DNA of 64,000 bases from Cyclobacteriaceae bacterium (lineage in GTDB: Bacteria > Bacteroidota > Bacteroidia > Cytophagales > Cyclobacteriaceae): NCBI GenBank assembly GCA_947458585.1, contig CANGYY010000004.1, positions 1 to 64,000 on the forward strand, in the 5' to 3' direction. The stretch's first letter is position 1; each line of letters opens with the position of its first letter. Made by a program: the position numbers and the translations under genes. Shown one piece after another: positions 1 through 8,607 of this stretch. A model generated the notes under the pieces. The model was given only the letters and a program-made list of their open reading frames with translations. It did no database searches and was not told the origin of the DNA.

Positions 1-106
1 CAATAGTGTGCTTGAAACTAATGGAATCTGCTGACTCCTTCCCTTTAAGGATTTGTTGAACGACTTTAAGCTTGAAGTCGACATCATACTTGATTTTTCT
101 GCTCAT
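1..106 (-). CDS. IS3-family transposase OrfA, N-terminal fragment
   Basis: Thirty-five codons are visible from an ATG at 106 to the window edge. The peptide begins MSRKIKYDVDFKLKVV and continues with a QQILKGKESADS stretch. This is the start of the helix-turn-helix region of IS3-family OrfA proteins, where a basic lead-in is followed by 'F K xxVV'. OrfA supplies DNA binding, and the full transposase is normally made by frameshifting into OrfB, which is not in view. Whether the copy is intact cannot be told. Confidence 0.7.
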   Translation of the reverse strand, partial: MSRKIKYDVDFKLKVVQQILKGKESADSISFKHTI

Positions 107-146
107 AGAAATGCCCCCAATAAGTGTCTAACTTTTTGGGGGCACA
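1..146 (-). mobile_element. End of an IS3-family insertion sequence (rest lies outside the window)
   Basis: Read on the minus strand, the element starts at about position 146 (or 144) with TG followed by a run of C, then AAAAAGTTAGACAC. This is the usual terminal pattern of IS3/IS150-type elements. About 38 bases inside that end an open reading frame begins and runs off the window edge. The other terminus and any target duplication cannot be seen. The end lies only about 40 bp past the stop codon of the next gene, so the insertion probably did not break it. Confidence 0.7.
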
Positions 147-186
147 TCATTGCTCAGGATGCTTTTTTTACAATTTAAGGGTTTCC

Positions 187-3100
187 TTATTTTTTGATAT
201 TCTGGAATAAATCGATAGGTGTAGCTTTTACCTTGTCCTCAAAGGCTTTCCAATCTCCTTGGATAAAGGCTTCTACCTTTGCAATAGCTTCAGCTGCAGC
301 CTCTTTGGCTTGAGTAAGCAAGCGCTCCTCTGTTGCTCCAGGTGCAGTGTAGCTTGAATTGGCATAGCTTCTTGGATCAAACAAGCGACTCATTGTAGTT
401 GGGAATAGGTTTCGTACGATTCCTTGTCCTTCTACTTTAGGTCCAGTGAATGCTTCACGCGCTGTATCCAGTTTCTTCTTGATATCCTTAGCGGCTGTTT
501 CAAGCGCTTTTGCATCATCGGACTTCACGTCCTTAATCAGTGAATTTACCTTATCGATTACTTTCTGAGCTTCGTCCAATTTTTTGGTAGTAGCAGTTAC
601 TTCAGAAGAAAGTGCTTCTACTTTTTTCAAGAAAGCATCTTTGGCTTGTAGGTCAGTAAGTACAGGCTTGATGCGTGGATCTGCATGTACCGTGATGGAA
701 GTTTCAGAAGACTCTCCTCCATATTCCATCACTACTTTGTAAGTGCCTGGAAGGGCATCTCCGCCACTTGGTTCGAAGAAGCCTCGACGGCCTCCACCAC
801 CTCCACCACCTTGGCCACCACCCCAGCCGCCAGACATTTCAGCGGAAGATTTGCGGTCTAGATTCCAGATGATTCGGTTAACCCCTTTCGAAGGAAGCGT
901 TTTCAAGGTTCTGATTTGTTCTCCAGAGGCTGTGTAAATTTTCACAGTCAAGGAATCCAACTTTTCTTTTTCGTCTTGAATCAAATAACTCAAACGACCT
1001 CCGAATACTCTGTTTTCACCCGCATACTTGGCAGAAGCCATGAAGCGTTCGCCATGCGGCTGCTGGATTTCTGCTTGATACGCATCAGGAGCAGGGAAGG
1101 CAGTGATTTTTCCAACTGGAGCCTTACCACCATTCTTGGCAAATGCACGGAGTGGACGGATGTCATCCAACACGTAGATCGCACGTCCAAAGGTGCCAAT
1201 CACCAAGTCGGCTTCACGCTCTTGGATAGTCATGTCGTAGGTGGACACTGCTTTAGGATAGCCATGTTCCCACTTATTCCAGGTTTTGGCTTTGTCAAAA
1301 GAAACGTACAATCCAAACTCAGTACCCAAGAAAACTAGGTTTGGTTCGGTAGGATCCTGTTTGATAGATAGGGTAAAGCCCCACACTTTCGAATCATCCG
1401 CGATACGTGTAAAGGTCTTTCCATAATCCGCGCTATGGTAAGCATAGGCAGCAAAGTCATTGTTTCGGTAGTTGTTGGCAATCACCCATACTTCACCAGC
1501 ATTGTAAGTGGATGCCTGAACCTGAGGAATCCAAGAAGCTTTAGGAAGGCCAGCCAATTTGGACGCTACATTGGTCCAGGTCTTTCCACCGTCTTGCGTT
1601 AATTGAAGATTGCCATCGTCTGTACCCACCCAGATCACATTCTTGTCTACTGGAGATGGGGCAATCGCGATAATGGTCGTGTGATTCTCAGCACCGGTGA
1701 TATCAAAAGTCAATCCACCTGTTTTTTGCTGTCGCTGTTTAGTCGAATCGTTGGTCGTTAAGTCTGGAGAAATGATTTCCCAGGTTTCGCCAGAATCTTT
1801 TGACTTATGCAAAAACTGAGAAGCATAGTAGACGGTATTGACATCGTGTGGATCCTGGGCAATTGCTGCATTCCAGTTGTAGCGAAGGAATACATCCTTG
1901 TCTGGATGCGTAGGGCGTATGGTGCGGTTGTGACCTGTGAGCTTATCAAAACGGCTCACATTACCTCCTTGAGACATGGTGTAGCCATATCTGGAGTTGG
2001 CAGGGTGAGATACTACATCAAACCCATCGCCAAAGGAAACTTCTTGCCAATAGGTATTTCGGATGCCATCTCCTCTCCAAAGGTAGGCTGGTCCTGTCCA
2101 AGAGCCGTTGTCTTGCATTCCTCCGTACACGTTGTAAGGCACTTCATTGTCCACGTTGATGTGGTAAAACTGACCTACAGTGATTCCTTCTGCAAAAAAC
2201 CAGGTTTTACCCATGTCTCTGGAAACATTCAATCCTCCGTCATTACCATTGATCAATAGGGAAGGATCGTTGGGATTGATGTACCAAGCGTGGTGATCAG
2301 GGTGCACTCCTGAGTAGGAGAGTAATTCTCTGAAGCTTTTTCCGCCATCTTCAGTGATTCCTACGCGAGAATAAAGCGTGTAGAGTCTGTTTTCGTTTTT
2401 AGGATCGGCATGGATCTCAAAGTAGTAGAAAGGTCGATCACCAATTTCAGCTTTGTCATTGATCATGGTGAATTTGCCTCCTCCATCTTCGGATACATAG
2501 AGTGCATTTTTAGAAGACTCGATCAATGCATATACTTTGCTGCTGTTGGCTTTGGAGATGGCCAATCCCATTCTTCCTAGATTTCCCTTAGGCAATCCAT
2601 TTTCTTCTGCAGATAGTTTTTTCCAATTGTCTCCTCCGTCTTGAGTAAGGAATAGGCCAGAGCTAGCTCCTCCAGACTCAAAAAACCAAGGATAGCGTCT
2701 GTGTTCCCACATGTTGACAAAGATCTTGTTGGGGTTGTTGGGATCCATGATCATTTCACCCACACCTGTTTTGTTGTCTACATATAAGATTTTCTTCCAA
2801 GTTTTTCCTCCATCGGTGGTCTTGTACACGCCACGATCCTCTTGAGTACCCCAAGGAGAACCAATGGCACCTACAAATACGGTGTTGGGATCATCTGGAT
2901 GAACGATGATTCGGTGGATGGCACGGGTTTTTTCAAGTCCCATGAGCTGCCAAGTCTTGCCAGCATCCATGGATCTATATACTCCATAACCCATGTTTAA
3001 GGAGTTTCTTGGGTTTCCTTCTCCAGTACCTACCCAAATGATGTTTGGATTTTTCTGATAAATGGAAATGGCTCCTATAGAATGTACCTTCTCATTATCA

Positions 3101-3339
3101 AAAATAGGTTCCCAGGTAATCCCTCCAGAAGTAGACTTCCAAAGGCCACCTGAGGCTGAGCCTGCATAGATGGTAGTGGGATCATCGTGCACTGCATCGA
3201 TGGCTGTGATTCTACCGCTCATGGCACCAGGACCGATGCTTCGGGCTTTCATGGATTTAAATACGTCCATGTTGACCTGCTGTGCCTGCACGCTTAGTTG
3301 CAGCATAGCCAGGAAAATAAAAAGAACTAATTTTTTCAT
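187..3339 (-). CDS. Secreted VPS10/sortilin-type BNR-repeat protein (glycosyl hydrolase-like)
   Basis: A protein of about 1050 residues. It has a signal peptide (MKKLVLFIFLAML..., cleaved near AQA-QQ) and at least ten Asp-box/BNR motifs of the type S-x-D-x-G-x-T-W spread over residues ~70-730. These predict a large beta-propeller like the sortilin/VPS10 fold. A C-terminal region (~760-1050) carries a beta domain and a helical, Ala/Lys-rich stretch (~920-1050), separated by a glycine-run segment near residue 840. Bacteroidota proteins of this build are annotated as exo-sialidase-like or VPS10 proteins, and their substrate is generally unknown. I prefer the ATG at 3339 over the one at 3360 because it gives a clean signal peptide. 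The IS end lies just downstream and no terminator is obvious. Confidence 0.85.
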   Translation of the reverse strand: MKKLVLFIFLAMLQLSVQAQQVNMDVFKSMKARSIGPGAMSGRITAIDAVHDDPTTIYAGSASGGLWKSTSGGITWEPIFDNEKVHSIGAISIYQKNPNIIWVGTGEGNPRNSLNMGYGVYRSMDAGKTWQLMGLEKTRAIHRIIVHPDDPNTVFVGAIGSPWGTQEDRGVYKTTDGGKTWKKILYVDNKTGVGEMIMDPNNPNKIFVNMWEHRRYPWFFESGGASSGLFLTQDGGDNWKKLSAEENGLPKGNLGRMGLAISKANSSKVYALIESSKNALYVSEDGGGKFTMINDKAEIGDRPFYYFEIHADPKNENRLYTLYSRVGITEDGGKSFRELLSYSGVHPDHHAWYINPNDPSLLINGNDGGLNVSRDMGKTWFFAEGITVGQFYHINVDNEVPYNVYGGMQDNGSWTGPAYLWRGDGIRNTYWQEVSFGDGFDVVSHPANSRYGYTMSQGGNVSRFDKLTGHNRTIRPTHPDKDVFLRYNWNAAIAQDPHDVNTVYYASQFLHKSKDSGETWEIISPDLTTNDSTKQRQQKTGGLTFDITGAENHTTIIAIAPSPVDKNVIWVGTDDGNLQLTQDGGKTWTNVASKLAGLPKASWIPQVQASTYNAGEVWVIANNYRNNDFAAYAYHSADYGKTFTRIADDSKVWGFTLSIKQDPTEPNLVFLGTEFGLYVSFDKAKTWNKWEHGYPKAVSTYDMTIQEREADLVIGTFGRAIYVLDDIRPLRAFAKNGGKAPVGKITAFPAPDAYQAEIQQPHGERFMASAKYAGENRVFGGRLSYLIQDEKEKLDSLTVKIYTASGEQIRTLKTLPSKGVNRIIWNLDRKSSAEMSGGWGGGQGGGGGGGRRGFFEPSGGDALPGTYKVVMEYGGESSETSITVHADPRIKPVLTDLQAKDAFLKKVEALSSEVTATTKKLDEAQKVIDKVNSLIKDVKSDDAKALETAAKDIKKKLDTAREAFTGPKVEGQGIVRNLFPTTMSRLFDPRSYANSSYTAPGATEERLLTQAKEAAAEAIAKVEAFIQGDWKAFEDKVKATPIDLFQNIKK

Positions 3340-3502
3340 GTGACTAACGATGTGTTTCAATTTTTTCCAATTAAACCAATTTTACTGATTTTCAAGGTTC
3401 AATTTACTTCAAAGGAAGGGATTGTTTGAGAAGCAAGACTATTTTTTTATGCATGGTTTGGGGAAAGTTCGCTTTTTGATTTTCTTTAAGAAAAAATAAA
3501 AA

Positions 3503-5341
3503 ATGGCAAAATATAGATTCAGGTCCTGGCTAGGACTTTTCTTTTTTATGGCAATTGGTCTCGGCTATGCCCAGAATGGTCGTTTTCAACAAGCTGTTTC
3601 CTACCGGATGGATGTGGACATGGATGTGGTGACCAATCGGTACCAAGGTACTCAGGTGCTTTCCTACACCAATAATTCCCCCGATACTTTAAAAAGGGTA
3701 TTTTATCACCTCTACTACAATGCCTTCCAACCAGGAAGCATGATGGATGTACGCTCCCGTACCATAGCGGATCCGGATCAGCGTGTGAAGGATCGAATAT
3801 CCAAATTGACTCCAGAGGAAATTGGCTATCTCCACACCACGCGTTTGACCATGAATGGCAAGCCAGTTACTTACAAGGAAGTAGGTACTATTTTGGAAGT
3901 AGAATTGACCACTCCCATTTTACCCAATAGCACGGTACAATTTGAAATGGCATTTGAAGGACAGGTGCCCCTTCAAGTAAGAAGATCCGGAAGGGATTCT
4001 GAAGAGGGGGTTCGCTATTCCATGTCACAATGGTATCCCAAAATGGCCAATTACGATGAGCAGGGTTGGCATGCCAATCCTTATGTAGGAAGAGAGTTTT
4101 ATGGGATATGGGGCGATTTTGATGTGAAAATCACGATCGACAAAACCTACACTATTGGCGGTACAGGATACCTCCAAAACCCGAATCAAATTGGGCATGG
4201 ATATCAGGATGATGGCGTCAAGGTGCCGGAGCCAAAAGGAAAAACCTTGACTTGGCATTTTGTAGCACCGCAAGTACATGACTTCATGTGGGCTGCGGAC
4301 AATAAATACAAACATGATAAGGTACAGATGGCAAATGGTATCACCGTACACCATTTTTACATTCCGGGTGAAAAGACTACCGAGAACTGGGAAAAGTTGA
4401 AGGAATTCACACCCAAGGCGATTGACTACTTATCAAAGAATTTTGGACAATATCCCTACAAGCAGTTTTCAGTTGTACAAGGAGGTGATGGAGGCATGGA
4501 ATATGCCATGTCCACCTTGGTCACTGGGCAGCGTTCCTTACCGAGTTTGGTTGGGGTGATGGTGCATGAATTGGCCCATAGCTGGTTTCATGGGGTTTTG
4601 GCTTCCAACGAATCCTTGTATCCTTGGATGGATGAGGGCTTTACTTCCTACGCTTCTAATTTGGCGATGGCTTCTATATTTCAAGCAAGTGCTACACCCC
4701 ATCGTAGTTCCTATGGGGGATACTACCGTTTGGTGAAATCTGGACTAGAAGAGCCCATGTCGACCCATGCAGATCATTACCAAACCAATTCAGCCTACGG
4801 TGCAGCGGCATACAGTAAAGGGGCCGTTTTCTTAGCTCAATTGGGTTATGTGATTGGTGAGGAGGCACGCGACCGTGGCATGCTTCGCTATTGGAATACT
4901 TGGAAGTTTAAGCATCCCAATGTCAACGACCTGATTCGTGTGATGGAGAAAGAAAGCGGTTTGGAATTGGATTGGTACAAGGAATACTTTGTCTATACCA
5001 CCAAGACGATCGATTACGGGGTCAAAGAGGTGAAGGCATCGGAAGAGGGTACTTCGATCACCTTGGAACGCATAGGGGCCATGCCTATGCCAGTGGATGT
5101 GGTGATCACCTATAAGGATGGAACCAAGGAATTGGTGTACCTGCCATTGGAAATGATGCGTGGGGAGAAAAAAGCGGAGGCAAATGCTCCTAGTATTGTG
5201 TTGAGTCAGGATTGGGCTTGGACTCATCCTACACACACGATCAGTTTAAAAAGAGCGATGAACACAATTAAATCTGTAGAGATTGATCCAAGCAAGCGCA
5301 TGGCTGATGTACAGGTAGAAAACAATAAAGTGGAGTTTTAG
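3503..5341 (+). CDS. Secreted M1-family zinc metallopeptidase (aminopeptidase N-like)
   Basis: A 612-residue protein with a signal peptide (cleaved near YAQ-NG). The zinc site HELAHSW lies near residue 355, and the third ligand Glu follows the second His after exactly 18 residues (WMDEGF), as in gluzincins. A GGMEY stretch near residue 330 takes the place of the GAMEN exopeptidase motif. The length fits the short Bacteroidota M1 form, with an N-terminal beta domain, a catalytic domain and a short C-terminal beta domain and no long helical domain. It is probably periplasmic or exported and trims N-terminal residues from peptides. It stands alone and ends at a bidirectional terminator. Confidence 0.9.
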   Translation: MAKYRFRSWLGLFFFMAIGLGYAQNGRFQQAVSYRMDVDMDVVTNRYQGTQVLSYTNNSPDTLKRVFYHLYYNAFQPGSMMDVRSRTIADPDQRVKDRISKLTPEEIGYLHTTRLTMNGKPVTYKEVGTILEVELTTPILPNSTVQFEMAFEGQVPLQVRRSGRDSEEGVRYSMSQWYPKMANYDEQGWHANPYVGREFYGIWGDFDVKITIDKTYTIGGTGYLQNPNQIGHGYQDDGVKVPEPKGKTLTWHFVAPQVHDFMWAADNKYKHDKVQMANGITVHHFYIPGEKTTENWEKLKEFTPKAIDYLSKNFGQYPYKQFSVVQGGDGGMEYAMSTLVTGQRSLPSLVGVMVHELAHSWFHGVLASNESLYPWMDEGFTSYASNLAMASIFQASATPHRSSYGGYYRLVKSGLEEPMSTHADHYQTNSAYGAAAYSKGAVFLAQLGYVIGEEARDRGMLRYWNTWKFKHPNVNDLIRVMEKESGLELDWYKEYFVYTTKTIDYGVKEVKASEEGTSITLERIGAMPMPVDVVITYKDGTKELVYLPLEMMRGEKKAEANAPSIVLSQDWAWTHPTHTISLKRAMNTIKSVEIDPSKRMADVQVENNKVEF

Positions 5342-5364
5342 GCTCCACTTCAATTTAAAGTCAT

Positions 5365-5395
5365 AAAAAAAGGTGGGTTAACCCACCTTTTTTAT
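5365..5395. terminator. Bidirectional Rho-independent terminator
   Basis: A perfect stem, AAGGTGGGTT paired with AACCCACCTT, is flanked by A and T runs on both sides. It serves the M1 peptidase from the left and the histone-like gene from the right. Confidence 0.9.
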
Positions 5396-5401
5396 TTAGA
5401 A

Positions 5402-5578
5402 TCAACCTGCGTTTTTCTTGTCCTGTACTTCAGTACGGATTGCTTGCGCTAGGTTTTTCAAATCTTGCATACCTTTTCTTACGCGGGTACCTGCAGCTTG
5501 ATTTCCTTTGTCATAGAACTTTTCGAAGTCAGCTTCCAAGCTCATTACTAGATTTTTTACTTCGCTAAATTTGCTCAT
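5402..5578 (-). CDS. Hc1-type histone H1-like DNA-binding protein (58 aa)
   Basis: A 58-residue ORF from an ATG at 5578 to a TGA at 5402. It begins MSKFSEVKNLVMSLEADFEK and has a basic centre, FYDKGNQAAGTRVRKGMQDL, followed by KNLAQAIRTE and a Lys-rich tail. This matches my memory of the short Bacteroidota members of the Hc1 (histone H1-like) family, which are abundant helical nucleoid-associated proteins. The gene lies between a strong terminator and a plausible promoter, so it is probably transcribed alone. The family assignment rests on the recalled 'GNQAAGTRVRK..QDLK' signature, and DNA binding in this organism is inferred. Confidence 0.85.
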   Translation of the reverse strand: MSKFSEVKNLVMSLEADFEKFYDKGNQAAGTRVRKGMQDLKNLAQAIRTEVQDKKNAG

Positions 5579-5618
5579 AGTAAAAGTTTTTTAGGGTTGA
5601 TGATAAGTTTATAAGGGT

Positions 5619-5649
5619 CTAATATAGGCCAAATACTTTCTATTTCAAC
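5619..5649 (-). promoter_or_regulatory. Candidate promoter of the histone-like gene
   Basis: On the minus strand, GTTG is followed by 19 bases and TATATTAG. This is one mismatch per box from the Bacteroidota -33/-7 pattern TTTG/TAnnTTTG. It ends about 40 bases before the ATG. Confidence 0.4.
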
Positions 5650-5676
5650 TCAGAGGCGCTTTTTTTTACTTTTTTT

Positions 5677-6927
5677 TTATTCTCCGAAAGAAAGTGCCAA
5701 AGCAGAATTCTTGTAAACCCCAGAAGTGAGCTTGTCTTTCACTGCTGCAAATGCCTTTACAGTCAAGTTTACATCCTCAATCGTATGAACTGCTGTAGGA
5801 ATTAACCTCAAGATAATCATGCCTTTAGGGATAACAGGATAGATTACTACAGAGCAGAAGATTCCAAAATTTTCTCTCAGGTCCATGGAAAGTGCGGCTG
5901 CTTCACCAACAGTGCCATTTAATACTACAGGGGTTACTGGAGAATTGGATTTCCCGGTGCTGAATCCATTTTCGACCAATCCTTTGCGAAGTGCATGTAC
6001 AATTTTCCATAGATTGTCTTTCAATTCAGGCTGACTTCTCAGCATGTCTAGTCGCTTGAGCGCTCCTTCAACCAATAGCATGGGAAGAGACTTTGCGAAG
6101 ATTTGAGAACGCATGTTGTATCTCAAAAACAAGATCACATCTGCATCGCCAGCGATGAAGGCACCGATGGAAGCCATGGATTTGGCGAAAGTAGAAAAGT
6201 ACAAATCGACTTGATCTTGTACCCCTTGCTCTTCTGCTGTACCTGCTCCAGTTTTACCCATGGTACCAAAACCATGTGCATCGTCTACCAACAATCTGAA
6301 ATCAAATTTCTTTTTCAATTCAACGATTTCTTTCAGCTTGCCCTGGTCTCCGGTCATACCAAATACACCTTCAGTAATCACAAGGATACCTCCTCCTGTT
6401 TCTTCTGCTAATTTGGTAGCACGTTGAAGTTGTTTTTCACAGCTTTCAATGTCATTGTGCGGAAACACATAGCGCTTGCCCAAATGCATACGCAAGGCAT
6501 CGATGATACAAGCGTGGCATTCTGAGTCGTAAACCACGACATCTTTTCTATCTAAAAGTGCATCAATGACAGACATGATGCCTTGGTATCCATAATTAAG
6601 GAGGTAAGATTTTTCTTTGCCTACAAAGTCAGCAAGTTCATCTTCGAGTTGCTCATGGAGGTCAGTTTGACCTGACATCATACGTGCACCCATCGGGTAG
6701 GCAGCTCCCCATTTGGCGGCTGCATCTGCGTCTGCCTTTCGGATATCAGGGTGATTGGCCAGACCCAGGTAGTTATTTAAGCTCCAAGTAAGTACTTCTT
6801 TTCCTTTGAAGTGCATTCTAGGAGCGATTTCACCTTCTAGTTTGGGAAATGAAAAGTAGCCGTCAGCAAACTCAGAGTGCTTGCCTAATGGGCCCATATT
6901 CGTTTTTAACTTTGCAAATAGATCCAA
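5677..6927 (-). CDS. PLP-dependent alpha-oxoamine synthase (serine palmitoyltransferase / cysteate acyltransferase type)
   Basis: A 416-residue cytosolic enzyme of the KBL/BioF/SPT family, which condenses an amino acid with an acyl-CoA and loses CO2. Visible landmarks are the SLNNYLG stretch near the N-terminus, DSECHACIID (PLP-stacking His), DDAHGFG (Asp and His contacting PLP) and FSTFAKSMASIGAF (Lys for the Schiff base). The substrate cannot be read from sequence. In Bacteroidota such enzymes start sphingolipid (serine) or sulfonolipid (cysteate) synthesis, while BioF and Kbl are alternatives. The start is TTG at 6927, which gives MDLFAKLKTN. The next ATG, 10 codons in, would cut this conserved-looking leader. 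A near-consensus promoter lies 50 bases upstream. No biotin or threonine genes are nearby. Confidence 0.8.
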   Translation of the reverse strand: MDLFAKLKTNMGPLGKHSEFADGYFSFPKLEGEIAPRMHFKGKEVLTWSLNNYLGLANHPDIRKADADAAAKWGAAYPMGARMMSGQTDLHEQLEDELADFVGKEKSYLLNYGYQGIMSVIDALLDRKDVVVYDSECHACIIDALRMHLGKRYVFPHNDIESCEKQLQRATKLAEETGGGILVITEGVFGMTGDQGKLKEIVELKKKFDFRLLVDDAHGFGTMGKTGAGTAEEQGVQDQVDLYFSTFAKSMASIGAFIAGDADVILFLRYNMRSQIFAKSLPMLLVEGALKRLDMLRSQPELKDNLWKIVHALRKGLVENGFSTGKSNSPVTPVVLNGTVGEAAALSMDLRENFGIFCSVVIYPVIPKGMIILRLIPTAVHTIEDVNLTVKAFAAVKDKLTSGVYKNSALALSFGE

Positions 6928-6978
6928 GGTCTTAAGAATTTAGAGTGTTTGGGGAATAAGTTTCGGTTGTAAAACAGC

Positions 6979-7010
6979 CAAAAATAAGACTTATCTTCCT
7001 TGGAAGCAAA
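6979..7010 (-). promoter_or_regulatory. Consensus Bacteroidota promoter of the alpha-oxoamine synthase gene
   Basis: On the minus strand there is a perfect TTTG (7010-7007), a 20-base spacer and a perfect TATTTTTG (6986-6979), matching TTTG-N19-21-TAnnTTTG exactly. The spacer also holds the small palindrome ATAAG-A-CTTAT. The box ends 51 bases before the TTG start codon, which supports that start. Confidence 0.7.
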
Positions 7011-7110
7011 AAACAGTTTTTATCCCTGTATTTAAGTACGAAACCTCAAAATAAATTCCTTATTTCGCTTCAGCTCTTGTGAGCAGCCCAAGTCAAACTT
7101 TAGCGTACCT

Positions 7111-8607
7111 ATGAAAAAAATCACCAAACTATTGGTTGCCAATCGTGGCGAAATAGCCCTTCGCATCATGCGGACTGCCCGTGAGATGGGTATTGCCACA
7201 GTAGCAGTATATTCTGAGGCAGACCGACTTTCTCCGCACGTGCGCTTTGCCGACGAAGCCCGTTGCTTGGGACCTGCTCCTTCCAATCAATCCTATTTAG
7301 TAGGGGCTAAAATTCTAGCTGTTTGTAAAGAACTAGGAGTAGATGCGATTCACCCGGGTTATGGATTCTTGTCCGAAAATGCAGCTTTCGCAAAACAAGT
7401 GCAGGAAGCTGGAATTCTATTTGTAGGTCCCTCTCCAGAATCCATCGAGGTCATGGGGTCCAAACTTGCTGCCAAACAAGCGGTAGCTGCCTATGATATT
7501 CCACTAGTACCCGGTACCGAGGAGGCGATTGCAGACGTGGCTGTTGCCAAAGCCAAGGCCAGAGAGATTGGTTATCCCATTTTGATTAAGGCTTCTGCTG
7601 GAGGTGGGGGAAAAGGCATGCGTGTGGTGGAATCAGAGTCAGAGTTTGATGAGCAAATGAATCGTGCGGTTTCCGAGGCCATCTCTTCCTTTGGCGATGG
7701 GGCTGTTTTTATTGAAAAATACATTTCCTCACCTCGACATATTGAAATCCAGATTTTAGGAGATCAACATCAGCATGTAGTCTACCTTTTTGAACGTGAG
7801 TGTTCCATTCAGCGTCGCCACCAAAAGGTGATTGAAGAAGCGCCCTCTGCAGTGGTAAGTCCTGCCATGCGTAAGGCGATGGGAGAGGCTGCCATTGGTG
7901 TCGCCAAGGCTTGCAATTATTATGGTGCAGGTACGGTGGAATTTATTGTAGACGAGAATCTCAATTTCTATTTTCTTGAAATGAATACGCGCCTGCAGGT
8001 GGAGCATCCGGTGACGGAGATGATCACAGGCAAGGACCTGGTTCGGGAACAAATCTGGATTGCTGAAGGAAAGCCACTTTCCTTTACTCAGGAGGATTTA
8101 ACCATTCAAGGTCATGCCGTAGAAGTACGCGTCTATGCTGAAGACCCAAAAAATAACTTTTTGCCAGATATCGGCAGGTTAGTGACCTACCGTCGTCCGC
8201 AAGGACCTGGAATTCGGGTAGACGATGGTTTTGAAGAAGGGATGGATATTCCGATTTACTACGATCCCATGATTGCCAAATTGATTGCACATGGGGCTAC
8301 GCGACAGGAAGCCATTGATCGAATGATCCGTGCCATCGACGATTACCGGATTACCGGTATTCAAACTACCTTAGGTTTCTGTCGCTTTGCCTTGTCTCAT
8401 GAGGCCTTTCAATCTGGGCAATTTGATACCAAGTTTGTTGAGCGCTATTTCAGTCCCGAACTTCTGGAACCTCAGTTTACGGAAGAAGAAAAAATACTTC
8501 TTGCCTCCTTGGCAGTTGAGTTTTTCGAGCAAGAAGACAAGCGAGTGAATCCCAAAACTCCGCTAAGCCAAACCAAGACTACCAACTGGACCAATCGCTT
8601 GACCTAA
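7111..8607 (+). CDS. accC: Biotin carboxylase subunit of an acyl-CoA carboxylase
   Basis: A 498-residue ATP-grasp enzyme that carboxylates biotin on a partner carrier protein. Evidence: the N-terminal KLLVANRGEIALRIMRTA, the ATP-binding glycine loop AGGGGKGM (~163-170), the ECSIQRRHQK motif, and FLEMNTRLQVEHPVTE. It is about 50 residues longer than E. coli AccC, ending in a polar tail, which resembles the ~500-residue stand-alone carboxylase subunits of Bacteroidota acetyl/propionyl-CoA carboxylases. There is no biotin carrier or carboxyltransferase gene next door. Its TAA overlaps the ATG of the DUF1015 gene (TAATG), so the two are translationally coupled. Confidence 0.9.
   Translation: MKKITKLLVANRGEIALRIMRTAREMGIATVAVYSEADRLSPHVRFADEARCLGPAPSNQSYLVGAKILAVCKELGVDAIHPGYGFLSENAAFAKQVQEAGILFVGPSPESIEVMGSKLAAKQAVAAYDIPLVPGTEEAIADVAVAKAKAREIGYPILIKASAGGGGKGMRVVESESEFDEQMNRAVSEAISSFGDGAVFIEKYISSPRHIEIQILGDQHQHVVYLFERECSIQRRHQKVIEEAPSAVVSPAMRKAMGEAAIGVAKACNYYGAGTVEFIVDENLNFYFLEMNTRLQVEHPVTEMITGKDLVREQIWIAEGKPLSFTQEDLTIQGHAVEVRVYAEDPKNNFLPDIGRLVTYRRPQGPGIRVDDGFEEGMDIPIYYDPMIAKLIAHGATRQEAIDRMIRAIDDYRITGIQTTLGFCRFALSHEAFQSGQFDTKFVERYFSPELLEPQFTEEEKILLASLAVEFFEQEDKRVNPKTPLSQTKTTNWTNRLT

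Noticed and set aside
743-937. Proline-rich 64-residue ORF on the plus strand
   Set aside because: It is the mirror of the glycine-run region of the VPS10-type gene; no start context and the composition is that of an antisense shadow.
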